Part shown: piece after piece, positions 1 to 9,462 of the stretch
Position numbering within the stretch: position 1 is the stretch's first letter
How the letters are laid out: each line of letters opens with the position of its first letter
Source: Bacteroidota bacterium
GTDB lineage: Bacteria > Bacteroidota > Bacteroidia > Bacteroidales > Tannerellaceae
DNA length: 64,000 bases
Reading direction: 5' to 3'
NCBI GenBank assembly: GCA_023429375.1
Contig: JAEYVY010000006.1
Span: forward strand, 129,304-193,303
The notes under the pieces: generated by a model
What the model was told of the DNA's origin: nothing
Database searches by the model: none
The model's input: only the letters and a program-made list of their open reading frames with translations
Program-made: the position numbers and the translations under genes

Positions 1-14
1 ATACCTTTGCCGCC

Positions 15-1805
15 ATGGAGAAAATATATACATTCTATAATGAGACACTTGACACCTGCAGAATACAGGCTTCAACTCTTTCCCGACGAATCCATTTGTA
101 CGGAACAATCCGCCTAATTTTATTTATAGGCTTATTCATTACACTCTATCTTTTTAGTGGAAGTGGATGGCCAACCTGGTGTTTGATCGTGTTTTTGTTT
201 ACAGTTCCCTTTATTTTATTGATGGTGTTACATACGCATCTGTATAATAAAAGGAAAAGGCAAGAGATACTTGGACAGCTTTGTGAAAACGAACTTAAGG
301 GGCTGGATTACGACTTTAGTGCCTTTGATGGCACCACGGATCTCTTAAATCCAGGACATTCGTTTAGCGTCGATCTTGATTTATTTGGCAATCGCTCATT
401 TTTTCAATCGATTAATAGGACCACCACATATATTGGTAATGAACGGTTGGCAGAATGGCTATTAAGCCCATTGACCGAAAAGAAAGCCATCATAGAAAGA
501 CAGGAAGCCGTGAAAGAGCTGGCCTCCCTTTCCTCATTCAGGCAGTCATTCTTTGTGGAAGGTTCAATGACAGAAACAAAAAAGGAAGATTATAAAAAAC
601 TTAATGAATTGACAGCTTCTCTTTCCTACTTCTCAGAAAAGAAAATATGGAAAGTTTTGTTGTGGGTATTCCCTATCGCATGGACTATTTTATTTACTTG
701 TATGGCCTTGAGTCTGATTGATATGGCTATTATTTCAATTGCAATAGTATTTTCCATGCTTATAGCCTTTAGTAAGGCAAAGCAGACAACGGCTTTACAT
801 AATCATGTAAATAAATTGGAGCATGTGTTAAAGACTTATGCCGCTTTGATACAACTAATTGAAGATACTCCTTTCCAAAGTTCATTGCTTAACAAACATA
901 AAGAAATTTTGGAAAATGGCGATAAAGCATCTGATGCCATACGGAAATTATCCCGAGCAATAGGGTCATTGGATCAGCGTCTAAGTGCCGCAGGTCTAAT
1001 ATTGCAGATTTTCACTTTACGTGATGTGCGAATTAGTATGCGTATTGAGAAATGGATGAAGGTATATCATAAGAATCTGCCTGAATGGTTTGAAGTATTG
1101 GCCACTTTTGATGCGCTTAATAGTTTGGGCGGTTTTGCCTTTAATCATCCGGACTATATCTATCCTGAACTGGCAGATAGCTATTTTAAAATGGAAGGCA
1201 AACAACTCGGCCATCCGTTAATGAACCGTCATACCTGTGTAAAGAACAATATTTCAATCCAACAACATCCCGCCTTTTTGATTATCACAGGTGCTAATAT
1301 GGCTGGAAAGAGTACTTATTTGCGTACAATTGGTCTGAATCACGTGATGGCTTGTTGTGGAATGCCTGTTTGTGCGGAATCATTGACTGTCTACCCGGCA
1401 GGATTGGTAACAAGTCTTCGTACTTCGGATGATTTGATGAGTAATGAGTCCTATTTTTTTGCTGAACTGAAAAGATTGAAAATGATAATAGATCGTTTGC
1501 AATCCGACGAAAAACTGTTTATTATTCTTGATGAAATATTAAAAGGAACAAATTCTGTAGACAAGCAAAAGGGATCGATTGCTTTAATGAAACAGTTGGT
1601 TCGCCTTGACGGATGTGGAATCATTGCTACTCACGACCTTATTTTAGGGACGCTTGAAGATGAATTTCCCGAACAAATCCGAAACTTCCGCTTTGAAGCA
1701 GATATTACAGAAAATGAATTGACATTCACCTATCAACTTCGTCCGGGAATAGCGCAGAACATGAATGCCTGTTTCTTAATGAATAAAATGGGAATTACTA
1801 TTTAA
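15..1805 (+). CDS. Membrane-anchored MutS-family ATPase
   Basis: A 596-residue MutS-family protein without the N-terminal mismatch-recognition domains of true MutS. Two hydrophobic segments lie near residues 27-75 and two more near 212-255, so it is probably membrane-bound. The C-terminal ATPase domain has Walker A GANMAGKST at about residue 426 and Walker B with LDEILKGTN near 506, followed by an ATHD switch motif. MutS-type ATPases act as dimers on DNA; the substrate of this membrane form is unknown. A TACCTTTG box at 2-9 matches the Bacteroidetes -7 element and lies only 6 bases before the ATG, so the transcript may be nearly leaderless or the true start may be further in. Family assignment is secure, function is not. 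Confidence 0.85.
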   Translation: MEKIYTFYNETLDTCRIQASTLSRRIHLYGTIRLILFIGLFITLYLFSGSGWPTWCLIVFLFTVPFILLMVLHTHLYNKRKRQEILGQLCENELKGLDYDFSAFDGTTDLLNPGHSFSVDLDLFGNRSFFQSINRTTTYIGNERLAEWLLSPLTEKKAIIERQEAVKELASLSSFRQSFFVEGSMTETKKEDYKKLNELTASLSYFSEKKIWKVLLWVFPIAWTILFTCMALSLIDMAIISIAIVFSMLIAFSKAKQTTALHNHVNKLEHVLKTYAALIQLIEDTPFQSSLLNKHKEILENGDKASDAIRKLSRAIGSLDQRLSAAGLILQIFTLRDVRISMRIEKWMKVYHKNLPEWFEVLATFDALNSLGGFAFNHPDYIYPELADSYFKMEGKQLGHPLMNRHTCVKNNISIQQHPAFLIITGANMAGKSTYLRTIGLNHVMACCGMPVCAESLTVYPAGLVTSLRTSDDLMSNESYFFAELKRLKMIIDRLQSDEKLFIILDEILKGTNSVDKQKGSIALMKQLVRLDGCGIIATHDLILGTLEDEFPEQIRNFRFEADITENELTFTYQLRPGIAQNMNACFLMNKMGITI

Positions 1806-1809
1806 ATTA

Positions 1810-1844
1810 AAAAGGGCAGTTCAACAAAAGTGAACTGCCCTTTT
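1810..1844. terminator. Bidirectional intrinsic terminator
   Basis: A 14-bp perfect inverted repeat (AAAAGGGCAGTTCA and its complement) with a 7-base loop and flanking A and T runs sits between the convergent MutS-like and OmpA genes, so it can serve both strands. Confidence 0.85.
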
Positions 1845-1867
1845 CCTTTTTGCAAAACACTATAAGA

Positions 1868-2542
1868 TTATCTTAATGTCCCTTGTTGAGCTTCTTGAAT
1901 CATTTTTTCGTTCGCTAAAATAAGTATCTCTACTCTTCTGTTCAACGCACGACCTTCAGGAGTGCTATTATCTGCAACGGGCTGATGAATACCTTTCCCT
2001 TCATAACTCAATCGATTCGTGCTTACTGAGTTAAGAACTAAATAGTCGTATACACTTTTTGCACGTTTTTCAGACAATGTTTGGTTGTAATCTACTTTAC
2101 CTGTATTGTCTGTATGCCCTACGATTTTCACATAGGTATCTGGATTTTGTTGTAAAGTAACTGCAAAATTAGCAAGTGCATGCTTAGCAGCTTCACTAAC
2201 TGTACTTGAATTGGTCGCAAAGAATATCCCTGAATCGAAAGTAACTTTCAAAGCTTCACCATCGTTCACAGTTTCAACTGTTGCTTCAGGAATCTGTGAT
2301 TCGATTTCCTTCTTCTGCTTATCCATTTTCTTTCCAATCAAAGCACCAGCCGTACCTCCTACTGCTGCTCCAATAACAGCTCCAAGAGCTGTATTTCCTG
2401 CAATAGCTCCGATACCGGCACCAACAGCGCCTCCTGCTCCTACACCAATTCCTGTACCTTTTACAGTATTACTAGCTCCACAACCAGATAAAATAACAGC
2501 CATACAAAGTAGTGATACAGATAACAACTTAACTTTTCCCAT
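1868..2542 (-). CDS. OmpA-family lipoprotein with glycine zipper
   Basis: A 224-residue outer-membrane lipoprotein. The signal peptide ends in the lipobox LSGC (Cys21). Residues 27-75 form a glycine-zipper segment rich in GxxxG patterns. Residues 100-210 are an OmpA C-terminal peptidoglycan-binding domain with the expected GHTDNTG and NRRVEI motifs. The architecture matches YiaD-like proteins. It probably tethers the outer membrane to the cell wall. It is the last leftward gene before the bidirectional terminator. Confidence 0.9.
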   Translation of the reverse strand: MGKVKLLSVSLLCMAVILSGCGASNTVKGTGIGVGAGGAVGAGIGAIAGNTALGAVIGAAVGGTAGALIGKKMDKQKKEIESQIPEATVETVNDGEALKVTFDSGIFFATNSSTVSEAAKHALANFAVTLQQNPDTYVKIVGHTDNTGKVDYNQTLSEKRAKSVYDYLVLNSVSTNRLSYEGKGIHQPVADNSTPEGRALNRRVEILILANEKMIQEAQQGTLR

Positions 2543-2597
2543 TTTGTTTACCTTTTTATGATTATAAAAATAAAGTTCTTGCTATAATAACAAGATA

Positions 2598-2924
2598 TTA
2601 ATCAAACATGTTTATCGAGTCACAATATTCTAATTCTCCTTGTACAATAAAGATAATATCGTCGGCTTCAAACTTGCCTATACCATCCTTCTGTGCATTC
2701 TTAACAACGAAATTAACTAATTCTTCTTCATCGATATCCACATTTTCATCATCAGCGTGGGCATCTTCGTCAAAGAATCCTTTTGACTCATAAAACTCAT
2801 AAATAAGATCTACGATATAATTAATATCGTCATCGCTGAATTTTTCTTTTAATTCTTGAGGAAGATAATTGCGTATAAATCTTACGGCATCATCTTCATC
2901 ATAAATCATTTCTTCATTACTCAT
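2598..2924 (-). CDS. Acidic conserved hypothetical protein
   Basis: A 108-residue, strongly acidic protein without signal peptide or membrane segment. It contains short predicted helices and clusters of Asp and Glu, with a DDENVDIDEEEL stretch around residue 60. I do not recognise the family. It starts 18 bases after the ADP-forming acetate-CoA ligase gene and so is probably cotranscribed with it. An AT-rich ribosome site precedes the ATG. Confidence 0.7.
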   Translation of the reverse strand: MSNEEMIYDEDDAVRFIRNYLPQELKEKFSDDDINYIVDLIYEFYESKGFFDEDAHADDENVDIDEEELVNFVVKNAQKDGIGKFEADDIIFIVQGELEYCDSINMFD

Positions 2925-2942
2925 TCTTACTGATTTTAAAAT

Positions 2943-5000
2943 TTATTTTTCTATCCTTATACGGGCATCAACAGCGAATAAACCTCTTTCTGTTGCCAAA
3001 ACAGGGTTAATATCCATTTCTTTGATTTCCGTAGCAAAACGAAGCAGAATAGATAAACGTACAATCATATCAGCATATTTTTGTTCGTCTATGCCCTTCT
3101 GGCCACGCGTTCCTTTAATAATTGGGTATCCTCTCAGAGACCGGATCATAGAATATGTTTCATCGTATGACAAAGGAGCCAAACCATAAGACACATCCTT
3201 CAATACTTCAACAAAAATACCTCCTAAACCGCATAGCACAACATGTCCAAAGCGGTCTTCGTATTTAGCACCAAGGAAAAGTTCTTGTCCTTTAAGCATC
3301 GGTTGTATCATGACTCCGGTAACATCCGGCATATTCATCATACGTTCTATTTCAAACAATAGATGCTCTTCTGTATTGATATTGAGAGACACACCTCCAA
3401 CATCGCTTTTATGAACTGGTCCTACTACTTTTGCAACAACAGGGAATCCGATTGATTTAGCAAAGGCCAATAGTTCTTCTTTATCAGCTGATACATGTTC
3501 TTCTACCAATGGAATATTGGCTGCACCTAATAATCTTCTAACATTATCCGGACTAATATAGCCACTAGGCAGGGTATCGACTATTCTTCTTACTTCAGCA
3601 ATATTTACTCCAAATAATTGGAAATCATTATTTGCAGGCTTTGGCGTATTGATGACTAAAGATAAACCAGTACCAAGCGTCACTTCATCAGAGAAGTTTA
3701 CGTGCCCTTTTTTGATAAAGTTCTTTACCTCCGGACCAGCTGTTACAATAGATGGAAGGATTGGGAAAATTGGTTTCTTACACTCTTCCATTTTCTTATG
3801 AAGCACTTCGTAAGCGTCATATAGTTTCATCAAACCGGTACTACCGAAGATGACAATAATCAGATCGACTTCATCAAATCTATTTTCACAGTAATCGATA
3901 GCTGTTGCCAAATGCTCTGGAGTTCCTGTACCGATAATATCAATTGGATTGCCTACGGCAGCACCTGGAAGTAGTTTTGATTTTAGTTCTGCCGCAATTG
4001 GACCGTCTAAATTTGGCACGTTCAAGCGTCCTTTTGAAAGAGCATCCGCCAACATAACAGCAGGACCTCCAGCATGCGTAACAATAGCGCAATTGCGTCC
4101 CTTCACCTCTTTCATAGTAAAGATACAAGCAACTGTAGTCAGCTCTTCACGGCTGAAACAGCGCACGATACCTGCCTTACGGAAAAGCGCTTCGACAGCT
4201 GAATCTGAACTGGCAATAGCACCTGTATGAGACGATGCGGCACGTTTACCGGACTCTGATGAGCCTGCTTTAATCGCTGCTATACGGCATCCTTTACGAA
4301 TCAAAGAAGAAGCGTGCAAAAGGAGTTTGTCCGGATCGCGAACGCTCTCGATATAAAGCATTTTGTATTTAGAGTCGGTTGCAGGATCAAAATGTCTATC
4401 CATATATTCCAGAATATCCTCTACGCCATTTTGTTTTGAGTTTCCTACCGACCAAACTGACGAAAATTTCAAACCTTTAGTCAGAGCTGATTCGATAATA
4501 TAAAGTGCTGTAGCTCCGGAGCTGGAAATAAAATCTACACCTTCTGCGCTGAATTCAGGAATCGGACGGGTAAAGACACCTTGATAATTCATGTTCATCA
4601 CGCCTATACAGTTAGGTCCGATTAATGCTGCACCAGCTTCGTTTACACTTTTCAGTATCTGATCTTCTAATATACCGCCTTCTTTTGTTTCTTCACCAAA
4701 ACCGGCAGAAATCATGATAAAGGCTTTAACCTGTTTTTCTTTAGCCAGAATTTCTACAACTTCCGGACATGCTGCGGCGGGAACAGCTATGATAGCAAGA
4801 TCTGCTCCAGGGATATCACGTACATGGTTGTAAGATTTTACACCTTGTACGCTTGTTTCTTTGGGATTTACTACAAACAAATCCCCTTTATATTTCCCGT
4901 CAATCAGGTTTCTTACTATTAAACCACCGGGTTTATGCGCATTATTAGAACCTCCTACTACAACAATGCTTTTTGGATCAATCAGTTGATGATTTATCAT
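2943..5000 (-). CDS. Acetate-CoA ligase (ADP-forming), fused alpha-beta
   Basis: Converts acetyl-CoA (or a related acyl-CoA), ADP and phosphate to the acid, ATP and CoA, giving substrate-level ATP in fermentation. The order of domains is an N-terminal CoA-binding Rossmann fold (VVVGGSNN near the start), a succinyl-CoA ligase-like middle with the phosphohistidine motif SSHTGAIASS, and a C-terminal ATP-grasp domain with HKSDVGGV and GQELFLGAKY. The two subunits of the archaeal enzyme are thus fused in one chain. I chose the ATG at 5000 (685 residues) because the frame extends upstream only to a GTG at 5033 and the residues before the ATG look unconserved. Substrate range cannot be read from sequence. 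Confidence 0.88.
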   Translation of the reverse strand: MINHQLIDPKSIVVVGGSNNAHKPGGLIVRNLIDGKYKGDLFVVNPKETSVQGVKSYNHVRDIPGADLAIIAVPAAACPEVVEILAKEKQVKAFIMISAGFGEETKEGGILEDQILKSVNEAGAALIGPNCIGVMNMNYQGVFTRPIPEFSAEGVDFISSSGATALYIIESALTKGLKFSSVWSVGNSKQNGVEDILEYMDRHFDPATDSKYKMLYIESVRDPDKLLLHASSLIRKGCRIAAIKAGSSESGKRAASSHTGAIASSDSAVEALFRKAGIVRCFSREELTTVACIFTMKEVKGRNCAIVTHAGGPAVMLADALSKGRLNVPNLDGPIAAELKSKLLPGAAVGNPIDIIGTGTPEHLATAIDYCENRFDEVDLIIVIFGSTGLMKLYDAYEVLHKKMEECKKPIFPILPSIVTAGPEVKNFIKKGHVNFSDEVTLGTGLSLVINTPKPANNDFQLFGVNIAEVRRIVDTLPSGYISPDNVRRLLGAANIPLVEEHVSADKEELLAFAKSIGFPVVAKVVGPVHKSDVGGVSLNINTEEHLLFEIERMMNMPDVTGVMIQPMLKGQELFLGAKYEDRFGHVVLCGLGGIFVEVLKDVSYGLAPLSYDETYSMIRSLRGYPIIKGTRGQKGIDEQKYADMIVRLSILLRFATEIKEMDINPVLATERGLFAVDARIRIEK

Positions 5001-5106
5001 GTCATTTTGATTATTATATTCGTTTAGCAACACAACAAATATAATCTTTTATCTATTTAAGATAATATTTCAAATGAAATAATTTACATTATGACAGAAC
5101 AAAAAA

Positions 5107-7452
5107 TCAATCGAACATTTTATCGATTCCACCAACATCATTTCGATTATCTCTATGTGTATTTTCATACACACGAGCACATGGATCAGCATATTCTTCA
5201 GGGATTTCGAAATTTTCATCTTCAGAATAACCTAAAGTCTTGTCTGCATATACTTTTTGCATGAAAAGTCCGTAAATAGGCAATGCCATGGCAGCACCCT
5301 GCCCTTCGCTGATTCTGTCGAAATGGATAGATCGATCTTCGCCACCTACCCAACATCCTGAAACTAATCTTGGTGTGAAGGCCATAAACCAACCGTCCGA
5401 ATGATTTTGAGATGTACCGGTTTTACCTCCCATTGGAGCTTTTATTCCGTAACGGAAACGTACACGGCTACCTGTACCTCCATCTATTACTTTCCGCAAC
5501 ATATGAAGCATTTTATAAGACGCATCTTCTGTAAGAACCTCATTTACATGCGGATTAAATGTAGCTATCGTATTTCCAAACGAATCTTCAATACGGGTTA
5601 CAAATAATGGCTCGATGCGAATACCCTTGTTTGGAAATACCGTATATCCGCTAACCATTTCAGACACGGAAACGTCTGGCGTACCTAAACAAACTGCAAC
5701 TACCGGGTCAATATCAGATTTTAATCCAAACGAATGGAGCAAACGTACAAAGGTGTATGGTGATAACTGTTTCATCAAATAGGCCGTTACCCAGTTCGAT
5801 GATTTTTGCAACCCCCATTCAATGGTAACCATTTCGCCTTCATTTTCTTTAGTAGAGTTATTTGGAACCCACGGTTTGCCGTTTTCATCCATCAATTGCT
5901 GTGGAACATGAAGCATCCTGTCACAAGGACTGATACCTTCAATCATGGCTAACGAATATAAGAATGGTTTGATTGTAGAACCCACTTGCCTGCGTCCGGT
6001 ACTTACCATATCGTATTGAAAGTATTTATAATCAATTCCGCCTACATAAGCTTTAACATGGCCTGTATGAGCATCCATTGACATAAATGCTGAGCGTAAA
6101 AAACCTTTATGATAACGGATTGAATCCCATGGAGACATAATTGTATCTTTGGTGCCTTCCCAGCTAAATACGCGCATTTCTACAGGCTTCTTAAATTCAT
6201 TCTTTATTTCAGAATCGCTCATTCCGCTTTTCTTCATTTCACGATAACGATCTGTCTGTTTCATTGCATTGGTCATCATCGTATCAACTTGACCAGCAGA
6301 AACAGATCTTGAGAATGGAGCATAGCTACGCCCCGCTTTCTCACGAGTAAATGCAGGCTGAACATCAGTTTTCATATGTTGTTGCAGAGCTTCTTCTGCA
6401 TAGCGCTGCATACGTGAATCTATGGTTGTATAAATCTTAAGCCCGTCAGTATAGATATTATACTCTTCACCATTCGCTTTTTTATTCTTATTACACCAAC
6501 CATATAGTGGATTGGTTTCCCATGCAATAGAATCCTCTTTGAACTTTTGCGCCTGCCATGCCATATACTTTTTCCTTTCCGGTTTCTTGGCAGTCATCAT
6601 TACTCTCAAGTATTCTCTGAAATAGGTTGCTAATCCTTCTTTATGATCCACTCTATTATAATGTATAGTCAAAGGCAATTGCATCAACGAATCACATTCG
6701 GCTTTTGTCAAGTAACCAGCCTTTTCCATTTGACTTAGAACCGTATTCCTGCGTCCTCTTGTACGTTCGTTATGTCTTAACGGGTTGAAATACGAAGGGT
6801 TCTTACACATACCAACCAGCGTGGCTGCTTCTTCGATCTTCAACAACTTAGGAGTTGTGCCAAAATACACGCGGGCTGCCGATTGAATACCAACAGCATT
6901 ATTTAAGAAGTCGAATTTATCCAGATACATGGTTAGAATTTCTTCCTTCGTATAGAATCGTTCCAACTGAACGGCAATAACCCATTCAATAGGCTTCTGC
7001 AATAAACGTTCGAGGATATTGTCTGCACTGGGTGAGAATAATTGCTTAGCAAGCTGTTGAGAGATGGTACTACCCCCTCCGGCACTTTTCTGGAACAGTA
7101 AACCTCTTTTAATAATGGCTCTGAACAATCCGAGTGCATCAATTCCGCTATGTTTAGTGAAACGTACGTCTTCTGTTGCAATAAGAGCCTTTACCAGATC
7201 CGGCGAAAGGTCGTTGTAGGTAACACTTATACGGTTATCTTGACTCCTCGCATAGCTACCAAGCATCTTCGAATCGGAAGAGATTATTTGAGAAGCATAT
7301 TTATCAATTGGATTTTCCAGTTGTTCTATAGGAGGCATATATCCGATAGAACCATTGGCTATTGCTGTAAATATTATAGCAGCAAAACCTAAACCCAGAG
7401 CAAAGATTATCCAGCTTATAATAATGATCTGTTTTGTCCATTTAAAAGCCAT
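5107..7452 (-). CDS. Penicillin-binding protein 1A, bifunctional
   Basis: A 781-residue class A PBP that polymerises and crosslinks peptidoglycan on the periplasmic side. One N-terminal membrane anchor (residues 8-32) is followed by the GT51 glycosyltransferase domain with EDVRFTKHSGID and GGSTISQQLAKQLF. The transpeptidase domain has the Ser nucleophile in STIKPF, an SSN motif and KTGTSQ. All catalytic motifs are present. A TACCTTTG -7 box lies upstream on the same strand. It probably corresponds to mrcA (ponA) of other Bacteroidetes. Confidence 0.93.
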   Translation of the reverse strand: MAFKWTKQIIIISWIIFALGLGFAAIIFTAIANGSIGYMPPIEQLENPIDKYASQIISSDSKMLGSYARSQDNRISVTYNDLSPDLVKALIATEDVRFTKHSGIDALGLFRAIIKRGLLFQKSAGGGSTISQQLAKQLFSPSADNILERLLQKPIEWVIAVQLERFYTKEEILTMYLDKFDFLNNAVGIQSAARVYFGTTPKLLKIEEAATLVGMCKNPSYFNPLRHNERTRGRRNTVLSQMEKAGYLTKAECDSLMQLPLTIHYNRVDHKEGLATYFREYLRVMMTAKKPERKKYMAWQAQKFKEDSIAWETNPLYGWCNKNKKANGEEYNIYTDGLKIYTTIDSRMQRYAEEALQQHMKTDVQPAFTREKAGRSYAPFSRSVSAGQVDTMMTNAMKQTDRYREMKKSGMSDSEIKNEFKKPVEMRVFSWEGTKDTIMSPWDSIRYHKGFLRSAFMSMDAHTGHVKAYVGGIDYKYFQYDMVSTGRRQVGSTIKPFLYSLAMIEGISPCDRMLHVPQQLMDENGKPWVPNNSTKENEGEMVTIEWGLQKSSNWVTAYLMKQLSPYTFVRLLHSFGLKSDIDPVVAVCLGTPDVSVSEMVSGYTVFPNKGIRIEPLFVTRIEDSFGNTIATFNPHVNEVLTEDASYKMLHMLRKVIDGGTGSRVRFRYGIKAPMGGKTGTSQNHSDGWFMAFTPRLVSGCWVGGEDRSIHFDRISEGQGAAMALPIYGLFMQKVYADKTLGYSEDENFEIPEEYADPCARVYENTHRDNRNDVGGIDKMFD

Positions 7453-7493
7453 ACTGTATACTTACTTTTACTTTTATTAGAATTTTCAAAAAG

Positions 7494-7501
7494 CAAAGGT
7501 A
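7494..7501 (-). promoter_or_regulatory. -7 promoter box for the PBP1A gene
   Basis: On the minus strand this reads TACCTTTG, matching the Bacteroidetes -7 consensus TAnnTTTG, about 42 bases before the PBP start codon. No clear TTTG -33 element is seen at the ideal distance. The rest of the divergent gap up to 7766 is AT-rich and shows no gene. Confidence 0.45.
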
Positions 7502-7766
7502 ATAAAAACTATTTGCTACATTGTTTTACTTCGCATTTTAGAGGATTTTTTACATCTCATTATAAAAAATGCTATAGCGTAACATATGTTACTTTTATTT
7601 CATTAAAATATTCGTATATATCTGATTTATAATAAATAATAAAGTTAATATAAAGTGTTGAAATAATTATTACGAGGTATTGGAATATAAAAATAAGACC
7701 TCTATCTTCGCCGGCGATTATCGATTAATTAACACACAAAGGCAGGATAAGTCGCTAAGTTTATTT

Positions 7767-9320
7767 ATGGAAATAAAAGAGAAGAAAAATAAAGGTAAGA
7801 AGATGAAGCGTTGGCATAAGTGGGGAGGATTGATTTTTTCTTTCTTTTTTATCTTATTTGCCCTCTCCGGAATTTTCTTGAACCACAGGAAAGAAATATC
7901 CGGATTGGAAATAAACAGATCGTGGCTCCCCTCCTCCTACCATTATAATAAATGGAATAATGGTGCCGTAAAGGGAACATTAAAGTTGAGTCCTGATTCA
8001 ATCCTAATGTATGGAGGAGCCGGTGTGTTTTTGACCGATTCCTTAATGAATTCTGTCAATCTATATAATAAAGGTATAAAAGAGGGTGCAGACAACCAGA
8101 TTGTCGGGAATATTGCAAAGACTACCGACGGTTCCCTTTTTGCAGTTACCACTTTTGATTTGTATAGCCTGGATCGTGAAGATGATAAATGGAACAATAT
8201 GTCTGGTTTACTTGATACAGACGAGCGTTTAAGCGATATACAATCCAAAGGAGACACCTTAGTCGTACTTTCTCGTTCACATTTATTTGTAGCTACTCCA
8301 CCCTATAAGCAGTTTACGAAAATAGAACTGAAAGCGCCCTACGGTTATAAAAAGAAAGCAACGCTGTTCCGTACTATGTGGACATTACATAGTGGTGAAT
8401 TGTTCCATCTGCCCGGTAAACTATTCGTAGATTTATTAGGAGTCGTATCTATCATCTTATGCGTGACGGGAATCATTATTACCTTTTTTCCAAAAATCAT
8501 GAAGCGACGCAAAAAGGCTAAAGCCGAAACAAAGCGTTTGGGTAATGTACTTAAGAATTCCTTCAAACTACATAACAAACTCGGCCTTTCACTACTAGTC
8601 TTTCTGATTGCGCTTGTATTATCGGGCATGTTCCTAAGGCCACCCCTTTTAATAGCGATTATACGCAGTAAAGTAGCCACTATACCCGGCACCATACTTC
8701 ACAGCGAAAATCCTTGGTTTGATAAGTTAAGATGCATTAGGTATGACGACTCCGCCAATGAATGGATGTTCTATTCATCGGAAGGATTTTATGGCATGTC
8801 CGATTTTGATGTTCAACCGAAAGAGCTGCGTTACTCACCTCCCGTCAGTGTTATGGGTGTCAATGTGCTCGAAAAACATGAATCAGGCGTGTGGATTGTA
8901 GGTTCGTTCAGTGGTTTGTTTTATTGGAGCAAAGAAACCGGAAATAATATAGACGCCTATACCATGATGCCGGCAATGGTAAAACGAGGCGGCCCTCCTA
9001 CCTTTACAAATGCCGTAGCAGGCTATTCAGCTGACTTAATGGGTGTGCCAGTTGCTTTTGACTATACGGTTGGTGCCAAACCATTAAAGAGATCAGCAAT
9101 TGATATGGAAATGCCTGACTATATCACCCGGAATAGCAAAATATCTTTGTGGCATCTTTGTCTTGAGATACATGTAGGCAGAATATATTCACCCATTATA
9201 GGCATGTTTTCTGATGTATTTGTATTTCTCGCAGGATTGATGGGATTGTCGATTCTGATAACAGGCTATTTTATGATACGTAGAAGGCAAAAGAAGCAAA
9301 AACCAGCCTCTAATCCCTAA
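7767..9320 (+). CDS. PepSY-type inner-membrane protein
   Basis: About 517 residues with four main membrane segments: one at the N-terminus (WGGLIFSFFFILFALSGIFL), two in the middle (near 8430-8490 and 8580-8660 on the DNA) and one at the C-terminus. Large periplasmic stretches lie between them. The arrangement and the motif HKWGGLIFS resemble PepSY-associated membrane proteins, which often accompany iron or siderophore uptake. The frame is open from 7680 through a TTG, but the ATG at 7767 or 7803 is more credible. It stands alone, divergent from the PBP gene. Confidence 0.7.
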   Translation: MEIKEKKNKGKKMKRWHKWGGLIFSFFFILFALSGIFLNHRKEISGLEINRSWLPSSYHYNKWNNGAVKGTLKLSPDSILMYGGAGVFLTDSLMNSVNLYNKGIKEGADNQIVGNIAKTTDGSLFAVTTFDLYSLDREDDKWNNMSGLLDTDERLSDIQSKGDTLVVLSRSHLFVATPPYKQFTKIELKAPYGYKKKATLFRTMWTLHSGELFHLPGKLFVDLLGVVSIILCVTGIIITFFPKIMKRRKKAKAETKRLGNVLKNSFKLHNKLGLSLLVFLIALVLSGMFLRPPLLIAIIRSKVATIPGTILHSENPWFDKLRCIRYDDSANEWMFYSSEGFYGMSDFDVQPKELRYSPPVSVMGVNVLEKHESGVWIVGSFSGLFYWSKETGNNIDAYTMMPAMVKRGGPPTFTNAVAGYSADLMGVPVAFDYTVGAKPLKRSAIDMEMPDYITRNSKISLWHLCLEIHVGRIYSPIIGMFSDVFVFLAGLMGLSILITGYFMIRRRQKKQKPASNP

Positions 9321-9403
9321 AACAAGCGAATATTTAAATAAGTTTATCATTTTGCCTGACGACAGAAATACTCTTTTGCAGCTTTTTATTAAAGCCTTAT
9401 GAT

Positions 9404-9411
9404 TATATTTG
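9404..9411 (+). promoter_or_regulatory. -7 promoter box for the TPR/barrel operon
   Basis: TATATTTG fits TAnnTTTG and lies 51 bases before the TPR gene. A TTTTG at 9374-9378 could be the -33 element, though the spacing is longer than usual. Confidence 0.5.
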
Positions 9412-9462
9412 CAAGGAGAACAGACGGGGCAAAACCGCCTTGTAACAAAAAGCTAGAGGCTG

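Noticed and set aside
2211..2561. Plus-strand 116-codon frame rich in Ala and Pro.
   Set aside because: Antisense to the glycine zipper of the OmpA-family lipoprotein; composition follows from the Gly/Ala codons.
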